DNA of 64,000 nucleotides from Chamaecyparis obtusa (GCA_027943335.1 BSBK01009268.1:310001-374000), one strand, 5' to 3'; shown: positions 36,036-49,500, numbered from the stretch's first letter. A program made the numbers and translations. Notes: generated from the letters alone by a model not told the origin.

Positions 36036-36831
36036 GGTGTTTCATGAAATAATGCAGAAGGAAATAAAGTAACAATTTCAAGTGAATCTCAAAGAACTAA
36101 CATGATAGGGAAGAAGAAAGATGTTTTCAGTGAAGAAAGTCTTTTGGTACCAAATTCTGATACTAGTTCTTTCAAAAATTGAGCAAAATGCTTTGGCTTA
36201 GGGGAAGTCTTAAATTCTATATCAGTCACTTACCCTACTTTGAGGTGATACTGGTTGAAATTAGCTTGTCTCTAGTAAGTTGGATGATAAATAATGATTG
36301 TAGTTATTTTGATTGATTGATGTGTGCAGTACAGCTAGGGTGTGTCAAAAATATTAATTTTTTGGTGGAAAAAGAAACTATTATGATTTGTTGTTATAAA
36401 TGTAAATTTTTGAAATCTTTTGGTAGTATTGCAAAAAGAAATATTAGAATTTTTAGCTGAGCATAATATTTGTTGAAGAAGAATTATTGAAGTGCGGTAA
36501 TAGAATCTCAATTGGTTATTTGTGGTTTCAGTGCGATCGCATCAAGGATATTAAAAAGGATTAAATGGAGGAATTTAAACATGATATGATAAGATAGCTG
36601 GAAGCATGATTATCATCAAATGATTTATAGAGGATTCAAAATCTTGGATTATATATATGGGGACAATTTTCCTAGTTTGACGACAATGAATTTATCATGT
36701 TTTTGTTGGGGTAGTTTCAGGATGGAAACCTTTTGTTAGACAAGCCCTATATGGTAATGAAAGAGGCAATTAAAGATATCATGAGATTGTACAATGTTGG
36801 TGACTTACTAGGAAAGAAGATGATTAGTTAC
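36036..36831. other. Decayed sequence before the copia element
   Basis: Short open segments, frequent stops, no recognised domain. Likely the rest of the element that carries the zinc-knuckle remnant. Confidence 0.35.
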
Positions 36832-37993
36832 TATTAGGAATGAATGCTAAATGTTTGGCAGCCATTCTGTAGCAGTTGTTGTTGCATTCATGACTATGAT
36901 TGTCATTAATGTCAACACGGTGATTTATCGGAGACTTGCAAAGAAGAAGAAAGAGTTTGGATTAGCGCACGTGGGTTATTACAGTTGGAACTATGCGATG
37001 TTGAGGATATACTCTTTGACATGTTATATGTCTATGGTTAAGAGCAGAGATAATAATTCATTTATTCATGGAAGTTATCAGCACTTTTGTGGAAGCAGTA
37101 TTCAGGTAGTGTTCCTGAGTAGCGGTTTATGGAAATCGGATGATATCTCCTAATCAGGATGGAATCTAGTTTTGCACAGTTAAAGGGAAGTTGAAGACAT
37201 ATTGATAGTGACATGGATGTCAGTGCAAACTTTGAGGTCACACGAATGAAGATTTATTGTATTTGGAAGCTGACAGTTTTGTGTAATTTTGATGTAGCGT
37301 GTGGAAACTTTTATATTGTAATTGTATGCCGACTCATTTGTAATTATTTGAGTGTGGTATAAAGGAAGGAATGCATTTCCTTGTTTTAGGGTGGTTGTGT
37401 GTGATGTTGTATGCATGAAGTGAAGAAAAGAGTTAAGTATGAAAGTGAATTTGTGAAGGAAGACATGCGAGGTACAAAGATCTAAAATTGAGATCTGGTG
37501 TAACAGCGAGTGCGGTTTGGCACAGTCAGAGAAGAGGTAAAATATTATTTTTTTGAGTAATAAAAAGATTATTTGGACAGTGTGTTCAGTGATCTTACCC
37601 TGAAGCTATTTGGGCAGTGGGTCCTTCTGTCTTCCATAATTCTTAACAGGGTTAGAATCTTTTAACAGGGATTCAAAATCTCCTAACAGGGATTCATATG
37701 TACTGAATGTATTTCATAAGACTCCTAACAGAGTCCATCCTTTCACAAGGAATATTCATATTAGTGCATCTTTTGTGGGCATCATTCCCACCGGGGTTTA
37801 CTCTTTGATCAAGAGGTTCCCTAGTCAATATATCTTGTGTCATTGTGTTATTGTGTATGAATATCTTTCTATGGTTAGTAATTATATTGCTTACATGGTT
37901 TAATGTTGTTGAAGATGATAAAATTTATAATTATCTGATAACTGATTCACCCCCCCCCCTCTCAGTTATCTTGGTGGACTTTACTTTCTAACA
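36832..37993 (+). repeat. Copia 5' LTR
   Basis: Begins TATTAGGAATGAATGC, where the 3' LTR has TGTTAGG, so the terminal TG is mutated. It ends TTTCTAACA before the primer site. A TATA box (TATAAAGG) lies at 37358-37365, and a poly-C run followed by CTCTCAG at about 37950-37966. Several TAACAGGG words lie at 37648-37700 in the presumed R-U5 part. Confidence 0.93.
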
Positions 37994-37995
37994 AT

Positions 37996-38007
37996 TGGTA
38001 TCAGAGC
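37996..38007 (+). other. Copia primer-binding site, initiator Met tRNA
   Basis: TGGTATCAGAGC is the standard plant initiator-Met tRNA complement and starts two bases after the LTR. Confidence 0.95.
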
Positions 38008-38049
38008 GGTAGGTCCTTGAAAAAGAATTTTAATAGCTTAAGGAGATCC

Positions 38050-41000
38050 ATGGCGAATTTTAGGAAAGAAAGCCCTATGTTTGATGGAGTAAATTTTGAC
38101 AGCTGGAAAGAAAAGATGAAGACACACCTACTATGTTTAGGACCAGGTTATTAGTTGATTACAAAGAATGATAACACTATCATTGAAGAGGACAATATTG
38201 AAACATGTACTGCTGATGAGAGAAACCTATTCATGTGTAACATACTTGCAAGAGAAGCACTTTTGACAGCCCTTCCGGAGAATGAGTACAGTCAGGTAAA
38301 ATGTTTGAAAAAATCTCATGAAATTTGGAATGCTTTACACTCTACTTTTGAAGGTGATGAACATGCAAAAATAGCTAGATTACATAATTGGATATGTGCA
38401 TTTGAAGATATAAGAATGTTGGAAGATGAATCTATTAAAAGCTATATTGGTAGAATGTCAGAAATTATTACAGGTATAAAATATTATGGAGGAACAAAGA
38501 TAGAGAATGAAGTGATATGGAAAATTCTAACATTGACCCCTCTATTTAAGAAAACAACACAGATGATCGAACAAGTTATACCTTGTACTAAAAACCTTAC
38601 AAGAGAGACTCTTCTTGGAAGATTGGACACAGCAGAAATGAACCTGAGATTATCAGGAGACTTACCTAGAATGGAGACAACATTCAGTTCTCTTAGTGTT
38701 CACCCTACTTTTTCAAGAAGCATCAGTGTGAGCAGAGATTATGTTGGCAGCAACAAATCTAGAAATGAAGAAGACAAGAAGATTGAAGAAGGTATTTCCT
38801 TGCTTGTGAAAAGAGAACCAGACGGTAAGAAAATATTTAAATGTTGGACTTGTCAAGAATATGGTCATTTGGCATCTAAATGTCCTAAGAGAGTTAAAAA
38901 GTACAAAAACAATTTCAAACCTAGAAGATCTAAGGAATGTTATTATGCTAATGCTGAAGATCTTGAAGCTAGTATAGAAATAACTTTAAGTGAAAGTGAT
39001 ATTGAGAATAATGATGACATAGGATTTGTAGCAATTAAAGAAGAGAATCCTGAAACTAATGTTAAGGAAGAAAAAGCCTTAGTTTCTCAAGTTGAAAAGA
39101 AAGCTGATTGGATTATAGACAGTGGTTGTTCATATCATATGACTGGAGACATGAAAAAGTTCATAAAGTTTAATGAATATGATGGAGGAGTTGTTAGAGT
39201 TGGAAACAATTCACCTTGTTTGATTAAAGGTATAGGATCTATTACTCTTGATGGAAAGACTAATACTGATGATGTTTATTTTGTGGATGAATTGAAACAT
39301 AATCTTTTTAGTGTTGGACAGTTAGTTGATAAGGGATATCAAGTTTGGTTTACTAAGAAAACTTGTGTGATAAAGGATAAAGATGGAAATCTGATTGGAA
39401 CTGGATCTAGAACCAGAGGTAATGTATTTCAGTTGAATCCTATTGAGATGACATGTTTGATTACTAAGATTGATGACAGTTGGTTATGGCATAGAATTTT
39501 TTGTCATATAAACTTTGACAACATTGTGAAAGTAAGTACTACACTTGCAATAAGAGATTTGCCTAAAATTATGAAGCCTACTAACATGATTTGCAAAGAA
39601 TGTGTAATGGCTAAACATAAGAGAAGTTATTTTCCCAATAAGAAGTTTACATCTGCAGAAAAGCTGGAGATTGTTCATATAGATTTGAGCGGTCCTACCA
39701 GGACTAGAGGATTCTATGGAGAAAGGTATTTTATGATTCTTGTTGATGATTTTACAAGAATGATGTGGATTGCATTTCTTAAAGAAAAATCTGAAGCATT
39801 TGATAAGTTTAAGATTGTTAAGAATAAAGTTGAGAATGAATCTAGAATGAAGATTAAATGTTTGAGATCTGATAGAGGTGGAGAATTTACTTCTAGAGAG
39901 TTTAACACCTTTTGTGAAGAAAATGGCATTAAGAGACAGTATTCAGCCCCTAGAACACCTGAACAAAATGACATTGTAGAAAGAAGAAATAGATCAGTGA
40001 CTGAAGCAGCAAGAGCTATGTTATTTGAGAATGATTTGGAAAAGATATTCTGGAGAGAAGCAGTGAACATAGAAGTGTATACAATGAACAAAGTACAAAT
40101 CAGAGCAGACACAGACAAGACACCTTATGAATTACGATTTGGACATGCACCCTCAGTTAAGTATTTTAGCATTTTTGGAAGAAAATGTTATATAAAGAGA
40201 GATGATGATATTGGAAAGTTTGATCCTAGAAGTGATGAAGGTATATTTCTTGGATAGTCTTTGAAAATCAAAGCCTATAGATGTTACAATAAAAGAACTA
40301 AGACTATTTTTGAAAGCACAAATGTTAAAATTGATAAAAAGTTCAAAATTTAGGAAAGAATGCTTGATTATGAATTAGATGAAGAAGCTCATCCTAAACC
40401 TAACACTGGATCTACTGAATTATTTTATGAAACTGCCAATGATTTGTTGAATGAAAGCCACAACGAAGTCATTGAAGAACCTACATCTGAAGTGAGATCT
40501 GAGATAGTGACACCTAGCAAGAGTTTGTTAAGAAATCATCCTATTGGACAAATTATTGGAAGCATCAAAAGAGGAGTTCTAACTCGAAATAAGGTACAAG
40601 AACAGTTATGTTTGATTTCTCAAATTGAACCTAAGACTACTAATGAAGCTTGTGAAGATGAAAGTTGGACTAATGCTATGAAAGAAGAACTAGATTAGAT
40701 TGAAAAGAACAAGACATGGGAATTGGTCCCTAGACCTAAAGACAAGAATGTTATTGGGACTAAATGGGTATTCAGAAACAAGATGAATGAACAAGGAGAA
40801 GTAGTAAGAAACAAAGCAAGATTGGTATGTAAGGGTTACTCACAGTAAGAAGGAATTGACTATGAAGAAACCTTTGCATCTGTTGCAAGTATTGAAGCAG
40901 TAAGAATGTTTTTGGCTTATGCAGCTTACAAGAAATTCAAAGTATATCAGATGGATGTGAAGTCATCATTTCTGAATGGAGAATTGGAAGAAGAAGTCTA

Positions 41001-42165
41001 CATTGAGCAGCTTGAAGGTTTTCCTTTGAGTCAAGAAGGAGACATGGTATGCAAACTGAAGAAAGCTTTATATGGACTTAAACAAGCACCTAGAACTTGG
41101 TATGCAAGACTGGATAAGTATTTGTTAAAATTGGAATTTACAAAAGGAACAGCTGATAGCAATCTATACACAAAAGAAATTGAAAATGGTTTGTTGGTTA
41201 TAGTTATTTTTGTTGATGACATTATCTTTGGAGGAGAAGATGAAGCTAGTGACAAATTTGTTGATGAAATGAAGATTGAATTTGAAATGAGTATGATTGG
41301 TGAAATGAAATAATTTTTGGGATTATAGATAACACAAAACAATGATGGTATCTTTGTAAGTCAGACAAAGTACCTGAATGACTTGTTGAAAAGATTTGGA
41401 ATGGAGAATTGTAAACTAGTTGGAACACCCATGGTGACTGGACATAAGTTATCTAGCACAGATGAGACTCCTACAGTGGAACAGAAGAAATACAGATCTA
41501 TGATTGGAGGATTGCAGTATTTGACTCATACAAGACCTAATATAGCACATTCAGTTGGAATTGTAGCAAGATTTCGAGATGAACCTAGAGAATCACATTA
41601 TGCAGCAGTAAAGAGGATACTGAGATATTTAAGAGGCATAATGGACTATAGATTATGGTATGAAAAATTTGATGATTTTACCCTATGTGCATATACAGAT
41701 GCTAATTGGGGAGGCAGTGTTGATGATAAGAAAATCACCAGTGGTGGAGCATTTTTCCTTGGAGGAAGATTGGTTTCTTGGTTAAGTAAGAAGCATAATT
41801 GTATCTCACAAAGCACAGCAGAAGTAGAATATGTAGTAGCAACAAACAATTGTAACTAGATAATTTGGATGAAGAAAATGTTGAAGGATATTGGAATAAA
41901 GTTTGTTGAACCTATTTTCATACATTGTGACAACACCAGCATAGTTAGTGTGTCTAAGAATCCTGTATTACATTCTAAGACAAAGCATATAGAGATTAAG
42001 TATCATGTTGTAAGAGAGAAAGTTGCTGAGAAAGAAGTCATACTTGAGTACATAAGTAAAAAGGAACAGATAGCAGATATATTCACAAAGCCTTTGCCTA
42101 AGGATACATTTGAGTATCTGAGAGGTATGCTCGGGGTTATACCCCAGCCTACTTTTGAAAAGTGA
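38050..42165 (+). pseudogene. Copia gag-pol polyprotein, one frame, eight nonsense codons
   Basis: The ATG at 38050 (MANFRKESPMFDG) opens a frame that stays in register for 1372 codons to the TGA at 42163. Eight stops interrupt it, at 38152, 40255, 40351, 40696, 40846, 41311, 41326 and 41857. Domains in order: gag of the UBN2 type; zinc knuckle CWTCQEYGHLASKC (38842); protease loop IIDSGCSYHMTG (about 39112); integrase with the CKEC finger and HIDLSGP, RSDRGGEF and EQNDIVERR for the Asp-Asp-Glu triad; RT with [11 protein letters not shown] and FVDDIIF (41206); RNase H with YTDANWGG, STAEVEY and HCDNTS, ending EQIADIFTKPLP. The 700-codon segment 38155-40257 is still open but begins after the first stop. 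All catalytic blocks survive; translation would need readthrough. Confidence 0.94.
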
Positions 42166-42509
42166 TGCAGTTGGTTGCAGCCATCCAGTGGTATATGAGC
42201 CTTATCTTTCTTCTGGACTGGATGTTGGTACTTCCTCTATGGGGGAGTATGTGTATCTGAGCTGAGTCATGAGGACTCTAGTGAATGTATTTTCTGAATA
42301 GTGTCTTTTGACATTGATTTGTTGTTGACATAGTGATGAACTTTCTATCATTGATATCAATGGGGGAGAAGTATACATGAAAAACCATCTGAAACATTTG
42401 TTGGAGAGAATTGAATAGGAAAATGAAGCAAGATTTGATTGATGAAGAGAAGCAGTATTGCAGTATTCAATTTTTGGAACATTGGATATTTTTCATCTAT
42501 GTTGCCATC

Positions 42510-42527
42510 AATGCCAATGGGGGAGAT
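42510..42527 (+). other. Copia polypurine tract
   Basis: CAATGCCAATGGGGGAGAT ends at the TGTTAGG start of the 3' LTR. It is a standard copia plus-strand primer context. A near copy (CATCAATGCCAAAGGGGAAG) lies at about 45308. Confidence 0.9.
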
Positions 42528-43690
42528 TGTTAGGAATGAATGCTAAATGTTTGGAAGCCATTCTGTAGTATTTTTTGTTGCATTCATGACTATGATTGTC
42601 ATTGATGTCAACACAGTGATTTACCGGAGACTTGTAGAGAAGCAGACAGAGTTTGGATTAGCGCACATGGGTTATTACAATTGGAACTATGCGATGTTGA
42701 GGATATACTTTTTGATATGTTATATGTCTATCGTTAAGAGTGTAGATGGTAATTCATTTATTCATGGAAGTTATGTGCAATTTTGTGGAAGCAGTATTCA
42801 GGTAGTGTTCTTGAGTAGCAGTTTATGGAAATTGGATGATACCTCCTAATCGGGATGGAATCTAGTTTTATGCAATTAAAGGGAAGTTGAAGACACATTG
42901 ATAGTGATGTGGATGTTATCATAAACTTTGAGGTCACACGAACGAAGATTTATTTTATTTGGAAGCCGACAGTTTTGTGTAATTTTGATGTAGCATGTGG
43001 AAACTTTTATATTGTAATTGTATGCCGACTCATTTGTAATTATTTGAGTATGGTATAAAGGAAGGAATGTATTTCCTTGTTGTAGGGTGGTTGTGTGTGA
43101 TGTTGTATGCATGAAGTGAAGAAAAGAGCTAAGTATGAAAGTGAATTTGTGAAGGAAGACATGCGAGGTACAGAGATCTAAAATTGAGATCCGGTGTAAC
43201 AATGAGTGCGGTTTGGCACAGTCAAAGAAGAGGTAACATATTATTCAGTTGAGTAGTACAAATATTATTTGGACAGTGTGTTCAGTGATCTTACCCTGAA
43301 GCTGTTTGGGCAGTGCATCCTTCTGTCTTCCATAACTCTTAACAGGGTTAGCATCTTTTAACAAGGATTCAAAATCTTCTAACAGGGATTCATATGTACT
43401 GAATGTATTTCATAAGACTCCTAACAGAGTCCATCCTTTCACAAGGAATATTCATATTAGTGCATCTTTTGTGGGCATCATTCCCACCGGGGTTTACTCT
43501 TTTATCAAGAGGTTCCCTAGTCAACATATCTTGTGTCATTGTGTTATTGTGTATGAATATCTTTCTATGGTTAGTAATTATATTTCTTACATGGTTTAAT
43601 GTTGTTGAAGATGATAAAATTTATAATTATCTGATAACTGATTCACCCCCCCCCCCTCTCAGTTATCTTGGTGGACTTTACTTTCTAACA
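42528..43690 (+). repeat. Copia 3' LTR
   Basis: TGTTAGGAATG to CTTTCTAACA. It parallels the 5' LTR throughout, including TATAAAGG at 43054-43061 and the poly-C run near 43646. Confidence 0.95.
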
Positions 43691-43779
43691 AGGCGGTATA
43701 GGAGTTGACTAGTATTGATTTTGATCAACATGAATTCTTGATAAATACTCTTTTGATCTCATGGTGAGGTATGTTTCCT

Positions 43780-45075
43780 ATGACATTTCTTATAAAATTT
43801 AGTTTCAAAATCATGATGGAGCCACTTCATCTATAAAAATTTACATTTCCCATAAGATGGTTAGAGAAGGTGTTCAATTTAATTTGTGCAAATTATCTTT
43901 GCATAATTTTCTTGAAAATGTCAAGATGACTATGGAAGATGGATACGGATTTCCTTTTGGCTCTTTGGTGGTGTTCTTAGCATTCTATTTCTTAAAATAT
44001 TTATTGAGTAATGAAAACACCGAGTGGAGGACTAGTTCATCCCTATCGATAAATAAATTAATAGATATTTAGGGTTTTTGAGGAACTGTGCAGATGCTTA
44101 AAAAATATATTTCACCTTATTGCAGATGAATGTTTTTTCTATTTTGGTTGTCTCTGGTGTTGTTCTAGTAAGTCATGGTGAGGAGGGTTCCTCTTTTGAT
44201 CATAAAATCTTGGCTGTTTCTATTAGTGGTTCCTCTCTACAACTTAAAAGGAGAAAGACTAGTGCTATAGAAAAGGAAATTGTTACTATCTCAGAGTATG
44301 AAGAAGAAGAGGCTAAGGAAAAGAAAGAAATAGAGGACAAAGAAGAAGAAGATTTTGAGAAAAATATGTCTTCTCCATCAGAATTTGACTCTATGGATCC
44401 TTATGTGACTCATTCTATGCTAGAAGATTGTGAATTTGATAGAATTAGTAAATTATGGTTTAGTTTCTCTTTGGTGAGCTGAACAAAGATAGAGGAATTA
44501 TTGACCGATCACTTGATCAATAAGAATATCATGGTTTCTAGTGTATTTGGTGTGCTACCAATTTATTTGGTCATAGATATTGAGACTAGATTGTTGTGGA
44601 GTGGAGTTGATTAAAAAAAATTCAAAGATTCTGTTGAGAAGAAGTGTATTGATACAAAATAGAAGTTATCCAATCTAATTGGTGAGACAAAGGAATGTAT
44701 AAAGGAAATTTTGGATATATATAGATGTAGATATTGTCTGAGGTTTCCTATTACTTTTGAAAATTTTAGAAGTAGAATTGAAGTAATTGAGGGAGAATTG
44801 AATGAACTAGGAAAGACATATGATTATTTCAAGGAAGGAGGAAAATAGAGGATAAGAGTTGGACAGTTACAAGCTAAAATTTTGCAATTGCAAAGACAAA
44901 GAGAATATTTGGTGAAGATATTTTGGTTGGTGAAGGACTTGGTTGAAGTTCAGTTGGAACATGTCTCTGGTATTCTTGTTGATGCGGAGAGTAATGAATG
45001 GTGTACTCAGTCTCTAGACTGGATTTCATCTTTTAACATGCTAGTGGAGTGTGATAGTTTGTGTGCCTAGGTGGT
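43780..45075 (+). pseudogene. Gag-like coiled-coil protein of another retroelement (broken)
   Basis: Open pieces at 43857-44072, 44120-44482 and, with stops, to 45070 read as one degraded protein. The first has GVQFNLCKLSLHNFLENVK and FPFGSLVVFLAFYFLKYLL, which resembles a hydrophobic gag-like domain I recall from uncharacterised plant retroelement proteins; this is memory, not a search. The second is strongly acidic and lysine-rich (EYEEEEAKEKKEIEDKEEED). The third (GQLQAKILQLQRQREYLVKI) has heptad-like spacing of a coiled coil. No polymerase follows; a polypurine-like tract lies shortly after. It could be a non-autonomous element that carries only a structural gene. Confidence 0.5.
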
Positions 45076-45307
45076 TGTTGTTGTTGCTTAATGGAAGAGG
45101 GAGATCCTAATCATTAAGGAAAGGTATAAGAAGTTCTTTAATGTGCAAGTTATTGTGTTTATTTAAATTTTATAAGTTTTGGTTTTTGGCCTTTTTCCAT
45201 TGTGGAAAAAAGGGGATAGGAAAAGGAAAACAAAACCAATATAATGAAGTATCTACTCTGGAGGAATTTTTGAAGGTTTTAAAGTTTCTATATTTTTTTT
45301 GTTTTTT

Positions 45308-45328
45308 CATCAATGCCAAAGGGGAAGT
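45308..45328 (+). other. Polypurine tract of the coiled-coil element
   Basis: CATCAATGCCAAAGGGGAAG followed by TTTTTTAGACAT closely parallels the copia PPT and LTR junction at 42510-42530. The LTR after it would start at about 45329, but its right end and a partner copy were not found. Confidence 0.5.
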
Positions 45329-46500
45329 TTTTTAGACATATTCATTTATTGTGTCAATTGTTGTAAGTGATGTCAAAATCTCCATGCCAATAGTCTAGCA
45401 ATATCGGTTGATTATTGGAAATATCAGTTGAATATTTATAGTTGTCATTTTTGTTTTGGAATGATATCAAGGTTTTGGTTAAATTTGTAGAACATATTTT
45501 GTGCATGTAGTTTTGATACATGATGTGAGGTGTACTTGTTTCTACTATAGATTACATTTTCTAGTACATTTGTATGTTTCGGTGAGTGTAGTTGGTTGAA
45601 ATATCTATAAGTATCTATTGACTATTGTTCTTATAGAGTTCTACATTTTCCCACTACTTGGACATTGTTGTAGTTCATCAAAAGATTTAGTTTAGTGGTT
45701 ATATATTGTTCTGGAAAGATTTCATCAATTTGTATCTTTTAGTTGGTTTAGATATTTTACTATTCAAGACATGGACTTGGTTGTGGTGTTCTGACAGTTT
45801 CTTAATCTTTCGATAAATGTGATATGAGGCATATGTATCTTAAGGGCAACCTATATTTAGGTTGAATGTGGTAACATGTTATGAGGAATTGTTATGTATG
45901 TCCCAGATTCAGGTTTGATGGTAGCATGTTAAATACAAATGTAATATATTTTGTTGTGTGGCTGACATGCATTATAACTTGGCCTACATAGGTGGCTACC
46001 GTATATGATCTATATAAAAAGAGATACTGATATATATGTTGGAGTAGGTGTGTAAGTGTATGTGCAAGATAGAAACAATTAACTATATGAGATATAGTGT
46101 GAGTATATTTTAGTATATATGGAAATGGTGTATAATTAGAAGAAATTCAAGAAAGTATTTGATGGGGTTCAGAGAGAAGATCTTATATACCATGTTGCAT
46201 ATTTTTGGTTTATACTGGCAGAAGGTCTCTATCAGATCTCTTCAATCATTAATTAGTGTTCTATTAGGAGAAGCTCCACTAGTGTTAATACTAACACTAG
46301 CACTAGCTCCAACACCACTACTATCACTAACAACAATGCAAGGAGGTGACACATTGTACCCAAGGGAACCTTGTCCATACAGATTCTTAGTACAATATTG
46401 TTGGATAGAGAGTCAACGTTAGGACTTAGCACCACCATGTGTGTAGACACTTCTAGACATAGCAACACTAATTATGAACTATTAGTGTTAGAATGAGTTT
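45329..46500 (+). other. Possible 3' LTR of the coiled-coil element, boundary unknown
   Basis: The only support is position after the polypurine-like tract. The sequence has a TATATAAAAAG string near 46012, which could be a promoter. The open frame at 46159-46422 is a repetitive CTA/ACTAGC stretch and is not a gene. Confidence 0.3.
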
Positions 46501-49500
46501 CCTAGGGGTTAGGAAGACAAAATATTTTATGAGTTCCAATAGTCCATCTAAAATACATTAGCACTTTGAGGCCCCTCTCAATTCAACATTATTATTTCCC
46601 TTAGGTTCTTTATAGAAGATCTAGCCTTAGGTGAACATTTTCCTTAGTAAGAAACCTTTTAAAATCTCTCGAGTTCTTGAGAGACTCAATCTAGTCAAAA
46701 TGAATTGTAAGAGAAAATTGATGGTCTTCTATGACAGGAGACTCTAGAGGAGGCTTTGTAGGATCTATATTTTTAGAAGTAGATCTATGTGAATTTTTGA
46801 CTCCCAATATCATTGAGCCTAATATAAAAGGGTCACTACAGTAACCATTCTTGATAAGCATTGGACCTAGTCTAGTTGGACTATATAGGTTTGTAGGTAA
46901 AATTTGGTCTTAAGGATTTCAAGTTATGTAAGACCTCCTTATCATGATTCTTGAAGCAGTCTACATTGTGAAGCTCATAGAACAACCTCACAATATTCAA
47001 ACAATAACTTAAAGAGAACCAAAGTTGAGCTTTGTGGGTACCTATAAGAAGTTTAGTCATACAAAAGTGCAAAAAGTGCAAGTGTTTTCCATGATTTTCA
47101 AATTTTATTACAATTTCAATCTAAAAATTTAGAGAACATAAAGATTGAATCTTTTAAAAGTTTAGTATTATGGAATATAGTTCTTAGAGTTTTCTTTTCA
47201 AATATGTTTAATTTATTTCAATACCCACATGGTATGAATTGATTTCCAATAGGCATGTGTAAAAGACACTTCTTAAAAATGTTTGTTTGATCACCATACA
47301 ATGCATGTGTATTACCACCATATTTTGAGATAAATAAAAGTCTTTTTTTTATTCCTTTTGTGAAAAGATGTCTAAGATACTCAATATTGAATAGCATATT
47401 TTTGTGTAGCTTTTATTATTAAATTTTAATTGACATTAAAGTCTATTTTGAAAACCTCTAGTGTAAGACCACCACATATTGACCTAAACTTATCATTTTT
47501 TTTACTTTTTTCACCTTCAAAAGATTTATTTTTGTAGATTGATCTCATATAATTTTCTTTGCAAAAAGAATAGAAACTAAAAAGTTATCAAAATAAAATA
47601 AAAATTTGTTATTTGAAGTCTATGGACTAGTTTGATTAATAAATAATACAAAAAATTAATATTATTCCAATCAATTTTTGAATTTTGCATAGTAAAATCT
47701 CTATAGTATTTTCATTTAATCAAAAAAATTGATCGGAAATGGCATCAAATAGTTATGGTAAGGTGTAATTTTTCATTTTTAATGTCTTAGCCATGAATTT
47801 GCAGGTCCAAGGTAGAGGCTTGCTTCTACGACTCCTATCCCAACATGTAACCCAATGCAAAGGGAAAGTGGTAAATTTATTTTTTTAATAACACGTAAAC
47901 ATTATAAAAAATGTACCCATTACATTAATGTAATAAGTTCTTATGTAAAATTGAGTTTGTAGGAATTGAAAAAAAAAAAATTTACAAAAATGGGTACCTA
48001 TTTTGTTGCAAAAAAGGGTACTCATTTTGTGTACCTGTTCTTTTTAAAATAAATACATTTTAATTTATAAGGTACTTATTTTTTAGAAAAGGGGTATCCA
48101 TTATAGCTTTTAGCTTAGTCTCTCGAGTCATAATAGGTACTCATTTCTAGTAGGATTCCCAAGGTTGGGAAAATTTTCCTATAATGAGACCAAACTTCTT
48201 GCATGCACCCTTGTATTCATGATAGGCTCACCAAAATGTGGAGAAGAAAATTCACCACCCTCAAGGTTGACAAAATCTTAAGGGGTGAATCTACCCTTGT
48301 ACCACCTCACTTAACTAGTTCTTCAGTGAGCTAGGGAGATCAATTAATTAGACCAAGATTAATCTTTAATTTGAATGTAAAGTATGTAAAAGTTATGCTA
48401 TAAACTAATAAAAATATTTAAGCTACTTATAATGAAAGAGCTATTGTTCAAGAGTATTTGATGAGTTTTACTATCTCAATATCTCAGATGCTTGCATGAA
48501 TTCAATGCTATAACATCGATTCAGGATACCAATGTCATGCATGTGCATCCTATATGACTAGTCTACAAAAAAATTGAGATAAGAAAATCCAAGACTAATA
48601 ACTAGACTAATATAATAAATAGACAAATGAATGTAAATAACAAATAATAGATTATTGGTTTATAATAACTATACTAAAACAAAAATAAAGAGAAAGAAAT
48701 TCTCTGAATACATAGGTAGAAGAATCTTGATAAATCATACCATTTCCTCCTTTGATCCTACACATAGAGTGAAAAGAAAAAGTGTTGGGTTTTTTTAAAA
48801 GAGGCATGTCAAAGTTAGAAGAACATTTTTTTGCTTCCACCTCCTTTGACAACCATGATAGATAGATATGATATTCAATAAAATAATAAATGATAAATGA
48901 TAAATGATAAAAATAAATGTAGAAATTAATGATATACTAATTGAACATGATAGATTTGATGAGCATGAGATAACTCTCTTCCAAGACAAGAAGGAAAAGC
49001 TTTTTATATTGAAGAAAAGAACAAGTTAGTGAGAGTTGGATCAGTGATGTGAGATGACCAATAAGCTATGAAAAGTGTCCAACAACAGAGAAGAAATCTC
49101 AAGAGAGTGGTTTAAATATCTTAGAGAGTGTGACATGAAAAAAGAGAGATCAAAAGAAGGATAAATCAAGCCAAAAGTAAGAAAATTTCAAGGAAAAAGG
49201 ATTCCCAACATTAGTGACCTACCAAGGGAGGTGTTATACTGCCAAATATAGAAGGTTTAATGTCCTAATAGCCTTATTTAGATCGCAAATCAATAAGATG
49301 AGTATGCACCATGTAGATATCTACAGAGTGTGTATGTATCCTGAACCAACCATGCCATGTGGCTGAGGATCTAGAAAAGGGAGATGACAAGGCAAGTGGG
49401 CTAAGATGGGGGCTTAAGTGGAAATTAAATTTTTGGCCAATATGAATGTATTATGCAATAAAGAATTACATAAGGTATAATTTATGAGATTATTTATCAC

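Larger units (their letters stand above)
36832..43690 (+). mobile_element. Ty1/copia LTR retrotransposon, structurally complete but with nonsense codons
   Basis: Two LTRs of about 1162 bp, an initiator-Met primer site, a polyprotein frame in copia order (gag, protease, integrase, RT, RNase H) and a polypurine tract are all present. The LTRs differ at many positions, roughly 5-10% by eye, so the insertion is old. The expected 5-bp target duplication is not seen (GTTAC left, AGGCG right), which may reflect mutation or recombination between elements. Confidence 0.95.

Noticed and set aside
36851..37153. About 100-codon open frame in the copia 5' LTR, also present at 42547-42849
   Set aside because: Both lie within U3 of the LTRs and owe their likeness to LTR identity; frequent non-silent differences and no domain.
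39714..40118. Long minus-strand open frame opposite copia integrase
   Set aside because: It is a shadow of the real plus-strand coding sequence.
43691..43710. Second primer-binding site right after the copia 3' LTR (GGCGGTATAGGAG)
   Set aside because: Only a loose likeness to TGGTATCAGAGC and offset from the LTR end; not enough to claim an element start.
46159..46422. 87-codon open frame with Leu/Thr/Ala-rich peptide
   Set aside because: It arises from a run of ACTAGCACTA-type simple sequence and has no motif.
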